Shown: positions 23,144 through 35,620 of the stretch, in pieces | Position numbering within the stretch: the stretch's first letter is position 1 | How the letters are laid out: every line of letters begins with the position of its first letter | NCBI GenBank assembly: GCA_030686995.1 | Contig: CM060681.1 | Location: forward strand, 160,164,333 to 160,228,332 | Direction of reading: 5' to 3' | Length of the DNA: 64,000 nt | Origin: Artemisia argyi | Lineage: Eukaryota > Streptophyta > Magnoliopsida > Asterales > Asteraceae | Notes under the pieces: model-generated | The model's input: the letters and a program-made list of their open reading frames with translations, nothing else | Databases searched by the model: none | Told to the model about the DNA's origin: nothing | Made by a program: the position numbers and the translations under genes

Positions 23144-24167
23144 CGATCGAAATGTTAAATATATTTATTATTGTCAGTTTCTTCCCTCGTTGAATTCTTA
23201 TAATAATAAAAGTTTTACACGTTGTAGGTGAGTTTTGAAATTGATGTACTCTGAATTTGCATGCATTGCAATTTGACTTTACTTTTATCGCTGACAAAAC
23301 TTAAAACACAAGTAAATTTGGCTTGTCTTCTTCCCAAGACATGTCTATACAAATCATAAAGTACTTATCGACCATCTGAATTCTTGCCAGTATCTACAAG
23401 TACTGTTTGTCTATGTGCTATATGGTGCCATAACTTCGGGTTTTGAAAACGTTATATCATTCATTATTAAACCTATATTCATTCGATGTTTTGTTTTATT
23501 CTTTTTATAATAGCCAAGTCACTAAAAACGTTCTAGTAAAAAGCTAGAAGCAAAGTACAGATTAGTAGGGCTGTGAACAAGCCTTAATTGAGTCATATAG
23601 CCAATTCAATGTTGTATGGAATGTGTTTTACATAACTGTATGAGCTTCAATACTCAAATATGATCGGTTTCACATAACATTACCAATAGTCCTCACCATT
23701 GTTTTATCCCTCGCTTCCACATCAGCAACACATAATACCACTACAAGAATTGAGATTTTTAGCCATAACCGAAAGTCATGGAAATGCTATTTTAATATTA
23801 GACTTTTAGCCACGACTTGATGTTGCTAAAAGTGTTACCTATTTATGCAATACGCCTATTGTATTAGCATCAATCCTGCAGTTTTCCGTGTTTCTCCTAA
23901 ACGTTTTTCCAGATCTGTAACATACAAACAATCCCAACATCAACAACATAATTCATATGAACGTAAATAGTGTCAACAACTCCTAAATCGTTTCGACATA
24001 ATTCATGTTAAAATAAATAGTGTCAAAAATCCCAGATAGCAAAACACAACGACACTTATTATTTAAATCGTTTTACCAAAACATAACACCTAATCATCAT
24101 GATCGTCTATATCATCAATTCCTTCATCTTCATCCTCCATTCCATAATCTACATTCTCCATTCCATC

Positions 24168-24920
24168 CAGGGGCGGAGCCAGGAATTCAAATTAAGAGAA
24201 GCCGGATTTACTTATTTTTTCATTTTTCCACATCGAAAATCTTGTGTCTCCTACCATATAGAAATAACTCATGTAGGATATGGTTGTCTCGTGAATTTTG
24301 AGAGCTCTGTTCCAGTTTGTAAATAAGCCTTCTGAAAAATATTAAATATTTAAATGTGTGTAAAAATAACTATAGATAAGGAAAACATTCAAAAACATAA
24401 AAACAATTTTATAACATGTCTATATTCGTCACAGATTAACAATTATATTGTTGACCACTTTTAGGATTTCTTTATAGAAAAAACTAAAAAAAAAATTAAA
24501 AAAAAATAATAATAATAATTAGAAAAACATATAGGTCTACTTTTAATGACTTCCCTAAACTTGGGTTGAAAGCATAACTTTTGTGAATCTATTTGTACAT
24601 AGCTAGGGAAAAACAAACAGACTAGGACAAAAAGTGAAAAGTTCATAAAACTTAAGGTGCAAAGTGTAAATATTACGCTAGTTATTATCTTCCTCAACAT
24701 GTTAGCCGCATACCTTTGTTTCTTTTGTGTTTTGTTTCAATCACCGAAAACCAACGTACGTTTCACTTATAACGTCAAAATCTTAAGGTTTAGAGTACAT
24801 ATCCATCGGTTGTACCTTACACCATGAACTAAATATGACCATTTGCAGAAAGAAGACAATACGGTTGGGCAGTTAGGGGAGGCCCAACACCCCTCTGCCA
24901 CCCCATTAGCTCCGCCTCTT
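24168..24920. mobile_element. Non-autonomous hAT element with 8-bp target duplication
   Basis: The left end CAGGGGCGGAGC pairs with the right end GCTCCGCCTCTT, imperfect terminal inverted repeats of hAT type. The 8-bp ATTCCATC flanks both sides (24160-24167 and 24921-24928). The 753-bp inside has no recognisable transposase. Removing the element and one duplication would restore an open acidic frame on the minus strand, which supports the boundaries. Confidence 0.85.
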
Positions 24921-24928
24921 ATTCCATC

Positions 24929-25020
24929 ATCATCGCTTTCTTTGACTTCTTCATTGTCTTGGCCAACAACGCGTGTTTTATCAAATAGTATGAAACCAGT
25001 GCAAGTGTTGATCACCTGAG
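24929..25020 (-). pseudogene. Fragment of an acidic coding region split by the hAT element
   Basis: The minus strand reads INTCTGFILFDKTRVVGQDN, then a Glu/Asp-rich stretch up to the hAT insertion. The frame continues on the far side (24167 down to about 24090) with more Asp/Glu and a stop. A TAG lies just upstream (FE*SQ), and a second diverged copy of the block occurs at 25290-25330. I do not recognise the protein; transposon origin is likely from context. Confidence 0.4.
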
Positions 25021-25420
25021 ACTATTCAAATAAACCATATCACGCAAGTGTCTTTATATTCAACCGACTATATTGACGATGCATATAAAAGGTGACATCT
25101 GATACTATATTTTATTAAGTCAAGAAAGTGTTATCGAATCTGAGACTTTTCATGTGAAACCTACAAAGTGCATGAACTTGTTCTCGCATCCAAGGCTCTT
25201 CATGTTTATATAAAATCAAGTATGACTATCATCAATCAGTAATAACTCGACTTGTGTGAACATCATGTACGAACTGCAATGATTCCTCCATATCAAATAG
25301 TACGAGACTAGTGCAAGTGTTGATCATTCGAGACCATTCAAGTAACCCCGACCTATCACAGTGCCTTTCTATTCAATTGATCATATTGATGACCCATATA
25401 TGATCTATCTCTAGCTACAA

Positions 25421-27098
25421 GTTGTAATAATCATAAAACCGTGACACAAGTAATAAGTGTTTGAGTAATTTTTTTTAGAAAAGAGATATAAAGAAAAGTT
25501 TGAGTTGTTTGCGTAATAAGTGTTTGAGTTGTTTGCGTAGCATTCATTACTACATAATAGACAAAGCAATATTAAACACATAAACTAATGGATCTTTCAA
25601 CGAGCACAATAAATTATCAAACTAATATGCATTAAACGTATAAAATGTGTACTTACATAAGTTCAGTTATAACTTGGCAAACATCAAGAGGCGTTTAGCC
25701 ATAAGTTCAGTAATCATAAAACAAAAGATAGAAAACGATAAATTAAACGAGTTCATAATGAAAACGATAATCAAACCGAATTAAACAAGTGTTTATGATG
25801 ATTGCTCCTTCCTCATGTGATTTTTAATTGGAACCTTTGGAAGTCGAATGGTGAAGTGAGGGTTAAGAATGGGTCGTGTTAGGGTTTGTTTAAATAGAAA
25901 TTTCTTGGCTCAACATGGATACAGCATATCCATATACTCCAATATGTCGTTGCCCAATACGGCGTAGTCTAGTTGAAGATCTTCTTTTTCTCTCTTTCCA
26001 TAACCTTTTGAATGAACATCTCATTTTTCTCTTTCCATAAACTTTTGGATCAACTAATTTAAAGTTCAGACAAAGAAGTTATGGCTTAAATACTAAAATA
26101 ACTTTTAAAGACATCACATAAACTTAATTTCTTCTTTCATAATTGATTCTTTTACGAGCCATGCATAATCAACTTTTAATCATAAGTTTATCCTTCTTTG
26201 AGTATTTCAACTATTAAATCTTATAAATGGAATATAAACCAGCATTTATGAAAGGATTTCAATGCATAAAATGTGTATCTATTCGATGGTATCATCCACT
26301 TACAAAATGGAGACATTTAAAAAAATGTTGGACCATTATATTCACCAGAGTAGAGTAGTCTTATAGGGGTGCAATAGTTCTCATCGCATAAGGCCTCCAC
26401 CTAAAAGGGGTCATATTTTTATAAATTTTGCATGTAAATATATATAATATTGAAGATATATGAGTCAAATAATTCAAGTTTATATTCAATTTTTTTTTAA
26501 TTTACATGTGTAGTAAGGTCTCTTTGTTGTTATTGATTAGGGCCATCGAAAACGACGAAACGACCCTGATATTTACCAATAAAATTTTATATCTACCTAC
26601 TAAAAAGACAAGTTAATTGGTTGAGTAGACATTTATTTTGCACAATAAGATACATATAACATGTATAATAAAGACAGAAAAAATAAATAATAGAAGGGAA
26701 CATGGAACAAAATTCGAATTAACCAAACACAAAGCTTTCGGCAATCCCGGTGCATATGCCAATTTAGTGAAATTGACATTTCAATTCCTATCACTAAATG
26801 CTAGCTTCTATAGCAATTCAGATCTTTCATCTTTCTTTATTTAGTACTACTACACTACTGCAGGCATGCAAATGTCAAGTGACATAACAGAAACCCACAA
26901 GTCACAACACAACACACTCTATTTACCATGAAGGTACAATCTTTATTACATCATTTACAGGTCATTAGAACAACGACCTTACAGTACTACAACTTGGATA
27001 TAATCAAACAAATAATTAATAATACTACCTTTTTATTGAAATAATTAAATTTTCTTGAAAACCTAACCCTAATGTCAAAGGTCCTAGTCTTGTCCATT
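25421..27098. other. Intergenic DNA downstream of the WOX gene
   Basis: AT-rich with no supported gene. Short segments such as AGGGGTGCAA near 26370 may be remnants of DNA transposons, but no pair of ends was found. Confidence 0.35.
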
Positions 27099-28542
27099 TC
27101 ACTTAGGTTGACAACTATGGTTTACATGGGATATGATAGATGACATATGGTCTTTGAGACTAGTGGTTGTTGTAGTTGGAAAGAGTTGTAGGGTCTTTGG
27201 TGGTACTCTTATGCCACGAGACATTGTATTCTCCATCATCATCACTGTCGGGCAATCACACATGACCTTCTTGCAGGTTTGATCTACATTCCATTCATTG
27301 ACCATATTTATGGAGCTTGATTTATCTTCAACAAAACTAGCACCACCCTGTGTGCATGTACGTTATAAAGAATTATGATATATAATAATAAACTTATGTA
27401 GAGATATAGATACAAGTTTATTAAAGTTACATTAATTAACCATGTTTTAGTATAAGATATGTACATGTAGATAGAATTATATATGAAACAAATAAAAGTT
27501 CTTAATTGGAGATTGAAGAAGTTTTGCAAATTCTTATATCTAAGAAGAGCTAAGTATAATATATTGTTATTTGTTAATAGGTAAAGGGATTTTCATAATT
27601 AATGGCTTTGATTAGCATAATTAGTTCCAATTTAGCCATTGAGATCTATACTAGATCAATTAACTAGCATCAACAAATATTACATCTTGAGAGTAAATTA
27701 TGATCATATCCTGATCGATACATTATTAATGCAAGAATGCTATATATCATCTGCAAGACTGCAACATCATTTGGAATAGTCATGTGGTAAGCAAATTTTT
27801 TGCAAGTAGATCTTGTAGGCTTTCTGGATTTTGTCAGCATATTAGATTATTAGATTTAAATAAGTTTACTCTTTGAAATAGTATATGTTGGCCAGTTGAC
27901 TATGAAGAAGGTTTTTGTTTAACATATCACCGAATCATCAATGACATTTGACACCCTAATTAGGTTTAGGAATATCTAGCTCTATTTTGTATAACTTTAA
28001 GTAAAAATTGAGTTAGAAATCATGTTTCTTAAACAACATTAGACCTTGATATTCTGAATTGAAATGCCTAAGTTTTTTTTTTTAAAATTGCTTTGGCCAC
28101 CTTATACGTTTTTTAAAGGCAACAGTTCATATAATAAAAACTATAGCAAGAAACTATAAATTACAACATTCCCAATGACAATTCAAACACGGCTCTGAAA
28201 AATACTACAAAAAGACCTTAAAGTTACCTGAAAGGGATAGGGATGATGATTATAAGGTAACGGGTAAGAAGGATAAAGACGTTCTTGGTATTGATACATT
28301 GCCATGAGTTTCTTTCGTATCTTTTGTCGGTCTCGAGCTTTATGATTTTGAAACCAATAAAACACATTTTTGCCTTGAATTTTGCCATAAATAGAGAGTC
28401 TTGCTGTTATTTGCTGTATTTGAGTTGCCGTTGGTGTTTTCAGACCTCCCCTATACATTCCTTCTAACAGCATCACCTGCTCAGGCGTCGGACACCACCT
28501 GCTCCCACCACCACTCGATGACCGTGACACCACCGTCTCCAT
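27099..28542 (-). CDS. WOX3: WUSCHEL-related homeobox transcription factor, WOX3/PRESSED FLOWER-like, two exons
   Basis: Exon 1 is 28542-28228 and exon 2 is 27347-27099, with an 880-bp intron (CAG|GTAACT donor, GCACACAG acceptor) in phase 0. The product has 187 residues. Residues 14-79 are a WOX homeodomain (SRWCPTPEQ, then [18 protein letters not shown]) with the family's enlarged loops and the N-V-F-Y-W-F-Q-N recognition helix. A WUS box, TLQLFP, is at 157-162. CPTPEQ and ARDRQKxRKKL favour WOX3 over WUS, WOX1 or WOX5. WOX3 proteins act in the nucleus, mostly as repressors, and in model plants control lateral-organ margin and flower development. It is shorter than Arabidopsis WOX3 (244). 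The frame is open upstream of 28542, but the ATG there matches the family start. Confidence 0.88.
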
Positions 28543-28599
28543 CACTGATATCTTTCTTGGTTTATATATTTGGTTTGGTTGCAATTGTGGAGTGAGGGG

Positions 28600-28610
28600 G
28601 TATTTATAGA
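28600..28610 (-). promoter_or_regulatory. TATA box of the WOX3-like gene
   Basis: The minus strand reads TCTATAAATACCCCC, about 60 bp upstream of the chosen ATG. This also argues for the start at 28542 rather than one of the upstream in-frame codons. Confidence 0.6.
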
Positions 28611-29305
28611 GGGAATGGGTGATGTATATTATGTCATCGTCACCCTCATGTGCATGTACTTTTTTTGAATAAAAATAAAAATCGCAGATATTAAAGTAGA
28701 TTATGGATGAGAATAATGCAACCGTGCAAACATGTTCATTAAACATAATTATTGTTGTCATTATTATGAAATGAAATTTGGTAAAAGAATTGAGTGCAGA
28801 CATGAATCGAAGTCAATGTCGTTGTGGGATTATCACATTTATAATTTCTACATATAGGAGTCAATACCATGTCTACCACCATTATTTCTTACTAGAAGAA
28901 AAAACAACATCAATTACAACGTTACCGACTATCGAAAACCTATTAAATCCAAATAGTTCGTGACAGACACTAAAACTCCGTCGGTATTATGTTGTATTGA
29001 TTCAATTTTTATAATGACAAACACGTAGAAAACCTAACGGACCTAAAGCTCACATTTTGGGTTTGGACCAAGTTAATACTCTCCCGCAGTTTGAGCCCGA
29101 AATTGCGAAATCTCAAACCAAAAAATAAGAAAGATAAAGATAAAAATAGTATGTGGATAATTGTCGAAGCTTTTAACAGAGCTTGACGGCCAGTCCGACT
29201 GGCAGAGACTATTCCAGTAGCATTATGTTCAAAATTCAATTATGAATCCACGACCAATGACGACAACTAAATCTAAGTAATTTAAGAGTTATAAGCAAGC
29301 AGTGA
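28611..29305. other. Upstream region of the WOX3-like gene
   Basis: No further gene recognised. It should contain the regulatory sequence of the WOX gene. Confidence 0.35.
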
Positions 29306-29517
29306 CACTACAACATTGACTGCTTTTGGAGGAGACATTTTGACGCTTTCGGCAGGGACATGTCCCAGCCGAAATGTTGCGTTGAAAATTTAGTAAACGG
29401 TCAGCGAGCTCATTTGTGTGCCAGCTCAGCATCGTTTTTCTCGTTTAGCGACTTTCGGAGGGGACATGGACGTCCCCGCCAAAACCCTCCTCTCCCATCC
29501 TCCTCATTGTTGTAGTA
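29306..29517. mobile_element. Small CACTA-like MITE
   Basis: The left end CACTACAACATTGA and right end TCATTGTTGTAGTA are inverted repeats (the last base departs from the expected TAGTG). Inside are GGGACATGTCCC and a GGGGACATGGACGTCCCC-like palindrome typical of such elements. No 3-bp target duplication is visible, so confidence is limited. Confidence 0.5.
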
Positions 29518-29955
29518 CTATTCGTTTCTTAAACTCGACAATTGGTTAGAGCATATGATGACATGTCACCATGGCTAAGGAGGAAATTCATGGTCTTCTT
29601 TGGAATTTGAATACAAAGTCAACGTATCACCTTGGCTAATGGCGTTAGTTAACTCCTTACGTTTTAGGAGTTATGGTCGAAACAGTGACCGACCAAGATT
29701 TAAGCCAAATTCTTTTTTTCCCCTTTTTATTTTGTAGTGGAAATTTTATGGGGTTGGGTAGAGGATGCGGTAGGTTTCATGATCATACCGCTCGGATACA
29801 ATGTTGAACATTGAATTCCTCGTAGGTTATTTATTTATTATTGCTAACCATTTATAAATTACAACGATAACCCTAATGAAGATAATGCCTAAAACCGGCT
29901 TGAGCAAACTAACTGTATTCTCTATTACTCCACTACGGGATAATAACTTTATAAA

Positions 29956-30229
29956 TCATCATACTTGTTCAAAAATGCTCTTATGGGTATCGAACAAGAA
30001 TATTCAATTTCAGACTTTTTGAGCTGCTAAATTTTTAATTTCGGACTTTTTGAGGTACTCTTGTAACATTTTTGCCCCTGAAATTTTAATAATTTGAGCG
30101 GCAAAAACGTCACAAAGTACCTCAAAAAGTCCAAAGTTGAAAGGTCAATACCTATATAAGCAAAATATATATATATATATATATATATGTGTTCGTTACC
30201 CATAAAAGTATTTTTGAACAAATATGATG
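29956..30229. mobile_element. MITE with long inverted ends, probably Mutator-like
   Basis: Left TCATCATACTTGTTCAAAAA and its near complement at 30210-30229 begin arms that run for over 100 bp and include GGACTTTTTGAGGTAC with its complement. Candidate 9-bp duplications CTTTATAAA (29947-29955) and CTTTTTAAA (30230-30238) differ at one base. An (AT)n run of about 26 bp lies in the right arm. Confidence 0.65.
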
Positions 30230-30239
30230 CTTTTTAAAG

Positions 30240-31426
30240 ATATTATCTTTGAAGCTCAGGACTAGAGTAAAAATAAATGCTAACATCTAAACTCATGCTA
30301 TTTGTTTGATGATGACTGTTGGTGGTATTACCAGAAGGGTATATATAATCAAATCATATATCTTAATGAATCGTTTAATCAATTTTTAAAAGAAACTGTT
30401 TGACTCTATTTGTCTGGGCTATACAAATATCTCTTTCAAAGAAGTTAGATAGTTTTGTTCTTGATTTATGCACAAATACAAGAAAAAGTTCACTTACAAG
30501 TGTTTTTGTTTCATTGTCCTTTCTTATACATCATATTTCTCTTTATATAAAGAAGATACTCATTCAATGGAATTATAATAATTAATCAGCTAATTAATCT
30601 TCTCATAATGTTCCTCTATAATAGTAATAGTGGTTACAAGACCAATTTATTATGGGTCTTAATTCTAATTTGAAACTGTACATTAATAAGTCAAAGCAGT
30701 TACAAACCAGCTTCAACAAAGTAGTGCAATCAGCATCCTAGACACTCGTTAGCACACTTACTGAATACCAAAGCATATACCTGCTGATGACTTCAGTAGC
30801 TAAAGAGAAAACTCACTGATCAGTTCTCTTCTTGAAGGGTTACACCCTTCTTATGAGATAACTTCTTGATGAGTTCGTCCTGAGTTTAATCACTAAAGTC
30901 TAAAACTCTTTGATGAGCTCATCAACTCGCTGAACACCACTATCTGATTTTTGGAGGTTCAACGACTTAATGGGTGTACACTCCGTTCCACTCCAATCTC
31001 ATTTCTATGTATAACCATATCCTTCAATTACACAAAATTTCCAACAATCCTCCCTAATTTAGTACAACTCCTTTAAATGATATTAAACAAAAGAAAATTA
31101 AACTTATCTAACAATTCTCCCCAATTTTATACACATTTTAAATATTTGAGAATTAGGGTGTTTCAAAAGTTGAACCCCTCAACTCATTTAAATAAATGAA
31201 GATATCGTACAGACAACTTTTCACACTTTATAGCAATCATGACACTTACCACAATTTAGTTTTCGAGTAAAAACTTATTTGAGTTTATACGTGTTGTGCA
31301 AATAAACTTATATGATTGTTAATCGTCTAATATTGGCATCTAATGCCATCATTTCTTTTTTAAACGAGTCTTTTTAAACTCTGAATCTTCCCTTTGGCAT
31401 CAATCTTTATGATTACATATAATATA
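30240..31426. other. Intergenic DNA
   Basis: No supported gene. Short repeats of GATGAGTTC/GATGAGCTC occur at 30870-30920. Confidence 0.35.
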
Positions 31427-31428
31427 TA

Positions 31429-31655
31429 CTCTCTCCGTCCCTAAATAAATGTCTTAACGGTTGATTTTTAAAGTTCTTTTTTCTAAACTTTGACCTTAAA
31501 TTACGTAGTATTTTATTTGTGTTATTTAATACTTGATGAAAATTATACTATTAAAAATAAATTTAAACTAAGTTCAAAAACAGAAAATAAATTTAAACCC
31601 CATTCTATTCATATATTTTAATTAATTATTATATAACACAAATAAAATAATTTAA

Positions 31656-31692
<37 letters not shown>

Positions 31693-31718
31693 GATCACTT
31701 ATTTAGAAACGGTGGAAG
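31429..31718. mobile_element. Stowaway-like MITE
   Basis: The left end CTCTCTCCGTCCCTAAATAA and the complement of the right end (CTTCCACCGTTTCTAAATAA) match in most positions, and TA flanks both ends. CTCCxTCCGTCC is the hallmark of Stowaway elements of the Tc1/mariner group. Poly(A) of about 30 lies inside at 31660-31689. Confidence 0.75.
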
Positions 31719-32318
31719 TATTATTTAGTCGTAGCATAGCTAAAAGTAAAATTTAATTCTTTATGAAGATGGTAATAAATGAATTGAGACAATATGCATT
31801 TCTTAAATGAAGTCAGAAAAAGAATTAAATGAACGCAATAACTTATTTGTCAATTGTAATTCTTTTCATCCACCATTCTACCAAGAGCTTTCGTTTAAAC
31901 TCTCAAGCATGTAGTACATGTACATGTATCGTAATTTCAAAGTAAAAACAAACAATTTTATCCTTCTATGGCATCCGTGGTGGAACTTGTCGCATGGGGT
32001 TAATGTAAACAAAGATTTTCTACTTATGTTTAATTCCTAACCAATTAATTACTAATATTTAACAAAAGTAAATATTAAACAAACTGGGTTTAAACAGCGC
32101 AAGCATGTGGATACACATTAAGCAACTCTCACATATTTGATTGGTTTCATTTCTCACTTAGTTTAAAATTGGACATCCAACACTAGTGGTAACACCACAG
32201 CCATAATTATATGTTGACCTATTAGAATAAACGTATTCAACTAGCTTTTACATTTTATTGATAACAAGTTTTGTGGCGACTAAACTAATTCAGAAAAAGG
32301 GAAATTTGTGTATTGTGT

Positions 32319-32319
<1 letters not shown>

Positions 32320-32386
<67 letters not shown>
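32320..32386. repeat. (TAA)n microsatellite
   Basis: An uninterrupted run of about 22 TAA units. Confidence 0.95.
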
Positions 32387-32388
<2 letters not shown>

Positions 32389-32400
32389 CAACAGCAGCAA

Positions 32401-33030
32401 CATCAATAATAATAATAAAGTTTTTTTATTAAAAAATGAAAGTACACGAGATAGTTCTTAAAATTATAAATCAACTAAAACTTATGTAATTTAAGAATTT
32501 TACAGTTAAATCTATAAAATTAAATTTAAGATTAATCATTTTCTAAACATTTTGAAAATTAATTTAACGAATCAGAATATGGAATTATATAAATAAAAGA
32601 GCTCTCAAGGTTGTGCATATTTTTTTATTTTAATCCTAGCCAATTTTGATCAAAATACATTTCAATTTTGACATTTATTGGTTAATCCATCAGACTCTAT
32701 TATAAAATCGAGCTAATAATAACAACAACAATAAAGTATTTTTATAAAAAAAAAATGAAAGTACACCAGATATTTCTTAAATTTATAAATTAACTACAAC
32801 TGTTGTAATTTAAGAGTTTTACAATTAAGTCTATAAAATTAAATTTAAGATTAGTCATTTTCTAAATATTTTAAAAATTATAATAACGAATCAGAATATA
32901 ACATTATATAAATAAAATATATAATAAAAGGATCGTGCATATTTTTATTTTAATCCGAGTCAATTTTGATCAAAATAGGTTTCAATTTTGACATTTATTG
33001 GTTAATCCATCAGACTCTATTTTTTAAATC
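32401..33030. repeat. Diverged tandem duplication, period about 320 bp
   Basis: Two copies share GAAAGTACAC, GATTAATCATTTTCTAAA-like and GTTAATCCATCAGACTCTAT blocks. The last block begins at 32681 and again at 33001. Several substitutions separate the copies, so the event is older than the 228-bp array. Confidence 0.8.
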
Positions 33031-33138
33031 GAGCTCTAGTCTAATTTGGTTTCTGGAAAATACCTTTTACAGTTAACTTTGAAAATGACCGTTTTCGGGT
33101 ATGCGTATTAAGATACAACATACTCTTGGTTTTGGTTG

Positions 33139-33173
<35 letters not shown>

Positions 33174-33811
33174 CATGCCATTACGGAGTCGAAAATGGGA
33201 CCTTTGGTTCGAAAGATTGGTTTTTACCAGCTGGCATATTGCTAAAACAACTTTGCTTCTCTTAATATATTATAACGAGCAAAATAGCCCACGTGATGCT
33301 GCGGTGCAGCTGTTTTATTGCTACTAATGAATGTAACTATGTAAGTATACCAAACTCAATTTCTCAACTAATAATGATGGATTACAAATGAATACCAGAT
33401 CCCTCTATAAAAGATCTTGTTAGTTTTGATTCGTTGACTCAACTTTATGCTTGCTAGTTTTGGTTGAGTCGATCATGTTTATGTTTATTAGAATTATGTT
33501 AATGTTTTGTGGAGTAACCAATTATTTTATTTTATATATCTTTCGTAACAACTATTATTACAATTACAAATCGTTGCTTCCAAAAACAATCTAAAAGGAA
33601 CATGAAACCTTTTCTGTTGGACATGCTAAACATAAATATTACTATAAATTTACAAACATGCTACCCACATTGAAAATTATTCTAGTTTTGAATACAGTCA
33701 AATTATGTGGTAAAACAGGGAACCGATCAAATAAGGAAGTGAGGTGCTAATAAAAAAAAAACCCAAAATATTATTTGTAAAAAATATTATTTTAAAGGGC
33801 GGGAAATTTCT

Positions 33812-33891
33812 TTATTGCAACCTCCGATAATCTTCTTCGAGGAGTCTGCGGATCCGGTAAGCACCACTATTCTTCATGTCTGCTTGAAGGT
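33812..33891 (-). CDS. Candidate last exon of an unrecognised host gene
   Basis: After a possible acceptor (ACAAAG|ACC) the minus strand reads LQADMKNSGAYRIRRLLEED, then YRRLQ and a stop at 33812. The composition looks like real protein. It may be the end of the gene whose first exons lie at 45456-44600 and 35487-35427, but the exons between are unresolved. Another exon-like stretch is at about 34252-34175 (RMNEWFTMLFLREDMPRGGK). Confidence 0.4.
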
Positions 33892-35426
33892 CTTTGTAAT
33901 GGAATCACTTATTGATTAAAGCCAATCCATTTCCCTTTGCCATATTATCTTTTTATGCAACGCCAATGGCTCCAACCTTCAAAATTCTGCAAGAAGCTGT
34001 CGTAATTTAATCACAAACATATTCCATTTAGCAAATAATAGGACAAAGAAAAGTTGCATACACATTTTTACAGCATAAAGACAGTAAAAAATAGGGGATG
34101 TACGTTTATCACTTGAAAACTGAAAATTCACAGATTAAATAGATTCGTAATAACATTTGAGATTTCTAAAAGCGTACAAACTCCTTTGCCCCCTCGAGGC
34201 ATATCTTCTCGAAGAAAAAGCATTGTAAACCATTCGTTCATCCTATCGATCTCTGCAATCCATGAAAAAGTGAATATGTTTTTCAAAATTAGGGAGAATG
34301 CTCTAAAATCTAATACAGCTAGATAACACAAAGGTAGTGTTTGGATCAGTTGTTCATAACCTTATATTATAAAATCCGAGAGGCAGTCATTAATGCTTTT
34401 CCTTCTTTCATCGCCAACTAATTTGATTGTCTTCTAGAGTTCATGTTCATCCTGCTGAATCGATCCTGAAATTCATACATATAATTATCAAAACTTTTAA
34501 ATATCCATTAAAGTCGCTTAGACATCATACTTCCCTCAATTTTCATTTGATCCAGTCACATGTCTATTCGTTATGCATATACATAATTTATCATTATGTT
34601 GTAAAAGAGAAACTAATAAACCATCGTGATGCAATATAATTTCCTAATGCATGTTGAAAGAATGATTATGCAGAAGAGTTTATCCGCTTATTCAGGGGTA
34701 TGGAAAGTGGGTTTTCAGAATGCAGTGTGTGGACTCTTGGAACTTGCATTCTGAGACATGATTAGGTTAGCCAAACACCCCCATTTGTACTCCATACTGA
34801 TTATTGAGTTTCTTTTAACAACATGGAAATTCTACTATAACAAAAATTTTAAGCTAACAAAAAAGTAGGATAGTAACATACATAACAAAGCAGGACAAAC
34901 GTTAACAAATATAAAATTCCCAGCCAAACACCCCCGTAATCCTACATACTATAAAACAAAGATCTATCTTGTTTCTTCTTGTTTTGATGGTCCTATTAAA
35001 TACAGAGTGCTTGGCCTTTAATTCAACTGACTGCAATACTAAATGAGACCACGATAACAACTTTATTAGAGAACAACATCAAAATTTAGTTGGACCTGTG
35101 TTGTAAAAATTGTCATTGACCTTTGGCGATACTGTTGCTGAATTGGTACGCCATATAAATGTCGGACTTGCTCGCCATATATTAAACATCATTTTTTGTT
35201 AACCTTCCTCTACAGCTACAAAAACAATATAATGAGGCAAGTTTAAAGAGCTTGTATAAATGTTATCACCAAGAAAACCAATTTCCATAACTATAAAACC
35301 CAAAAATGGGGGGAAACAAAAAATAGTACCTGAACTCATGTGATCCAAAACAAACTATTTAAGAAAAAGGAACCAACACATTTATAAAAGGTAAGAAATT
35401 TATAAGATTTTATAACCATTGTTTAC

Positions 35427-35487
35427 CTCAACATCAATGCCCCCTTCTTTAACCCCATAACTTGATAAAAATCATTCCTTTGATCAC
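35427..35487 (-). CDS. Candidate exon 4 of the host gene split by element Y
   Basis: A 61-nt exon lies between a CACCAG acceptor and a GTTGAG|GTAAAC donor. In the phase left by the exon at 44698-44600 it reads GDQRNDFYQVMGLKKGALML without a stop. The phase match across 9 kb of inserted DNA supports one gene. DFYQVMGL resembles the start of a J-domain, but too little is present to name it. Confidence 0.45.
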
Positions 35488-35620
35488 CTGGTGCCATCAT
35501 TTTTCAAACCCAATATTAGAAAAACGGGAAAAACTATATAAGTCACTTATTTGTGTCAACGAATTCGACAATATATAAGTATTCTAAAAAATAATGACAA
35601 TAGATAGACAAAAAAAAAAG
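35488..35620 (-). other. Intron remnant left of element Y
   Basis: This contains the AAAAG target duplication at 35616-35620 and a poly(T) tract on the minus strand. It is the left half of the intron into which Y inserted. Confidence 0.45.

Larger units (their letters stand above)
23739..25420 (-). mobile_element. Probable CACTA transposon relic
   Basis: CACTACAAGAATTGAG at 23739 is a typical CACTA terminal sequence, with sub-terminal repeats after it (TAGCCATAAC, TTAGCCACGACTT). On the minus strand a coding tail runs toward this end. It has an INTCTGF block and an acidic end, is cut by a hAT insertion (24168-24920), and stops near 24090. A diverged copy of the INTCT block (INTCTSLVLFD) lies at about 25290-25330. 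The far terminus was not found, and the transposase identity of the coding tail is unproven. Confidence 0.4.

Noticed and set aside
32258..32461. 67-codon frame rich in asparagine
   Set aside because: It is a translation of the (TAA)n microsatellite.
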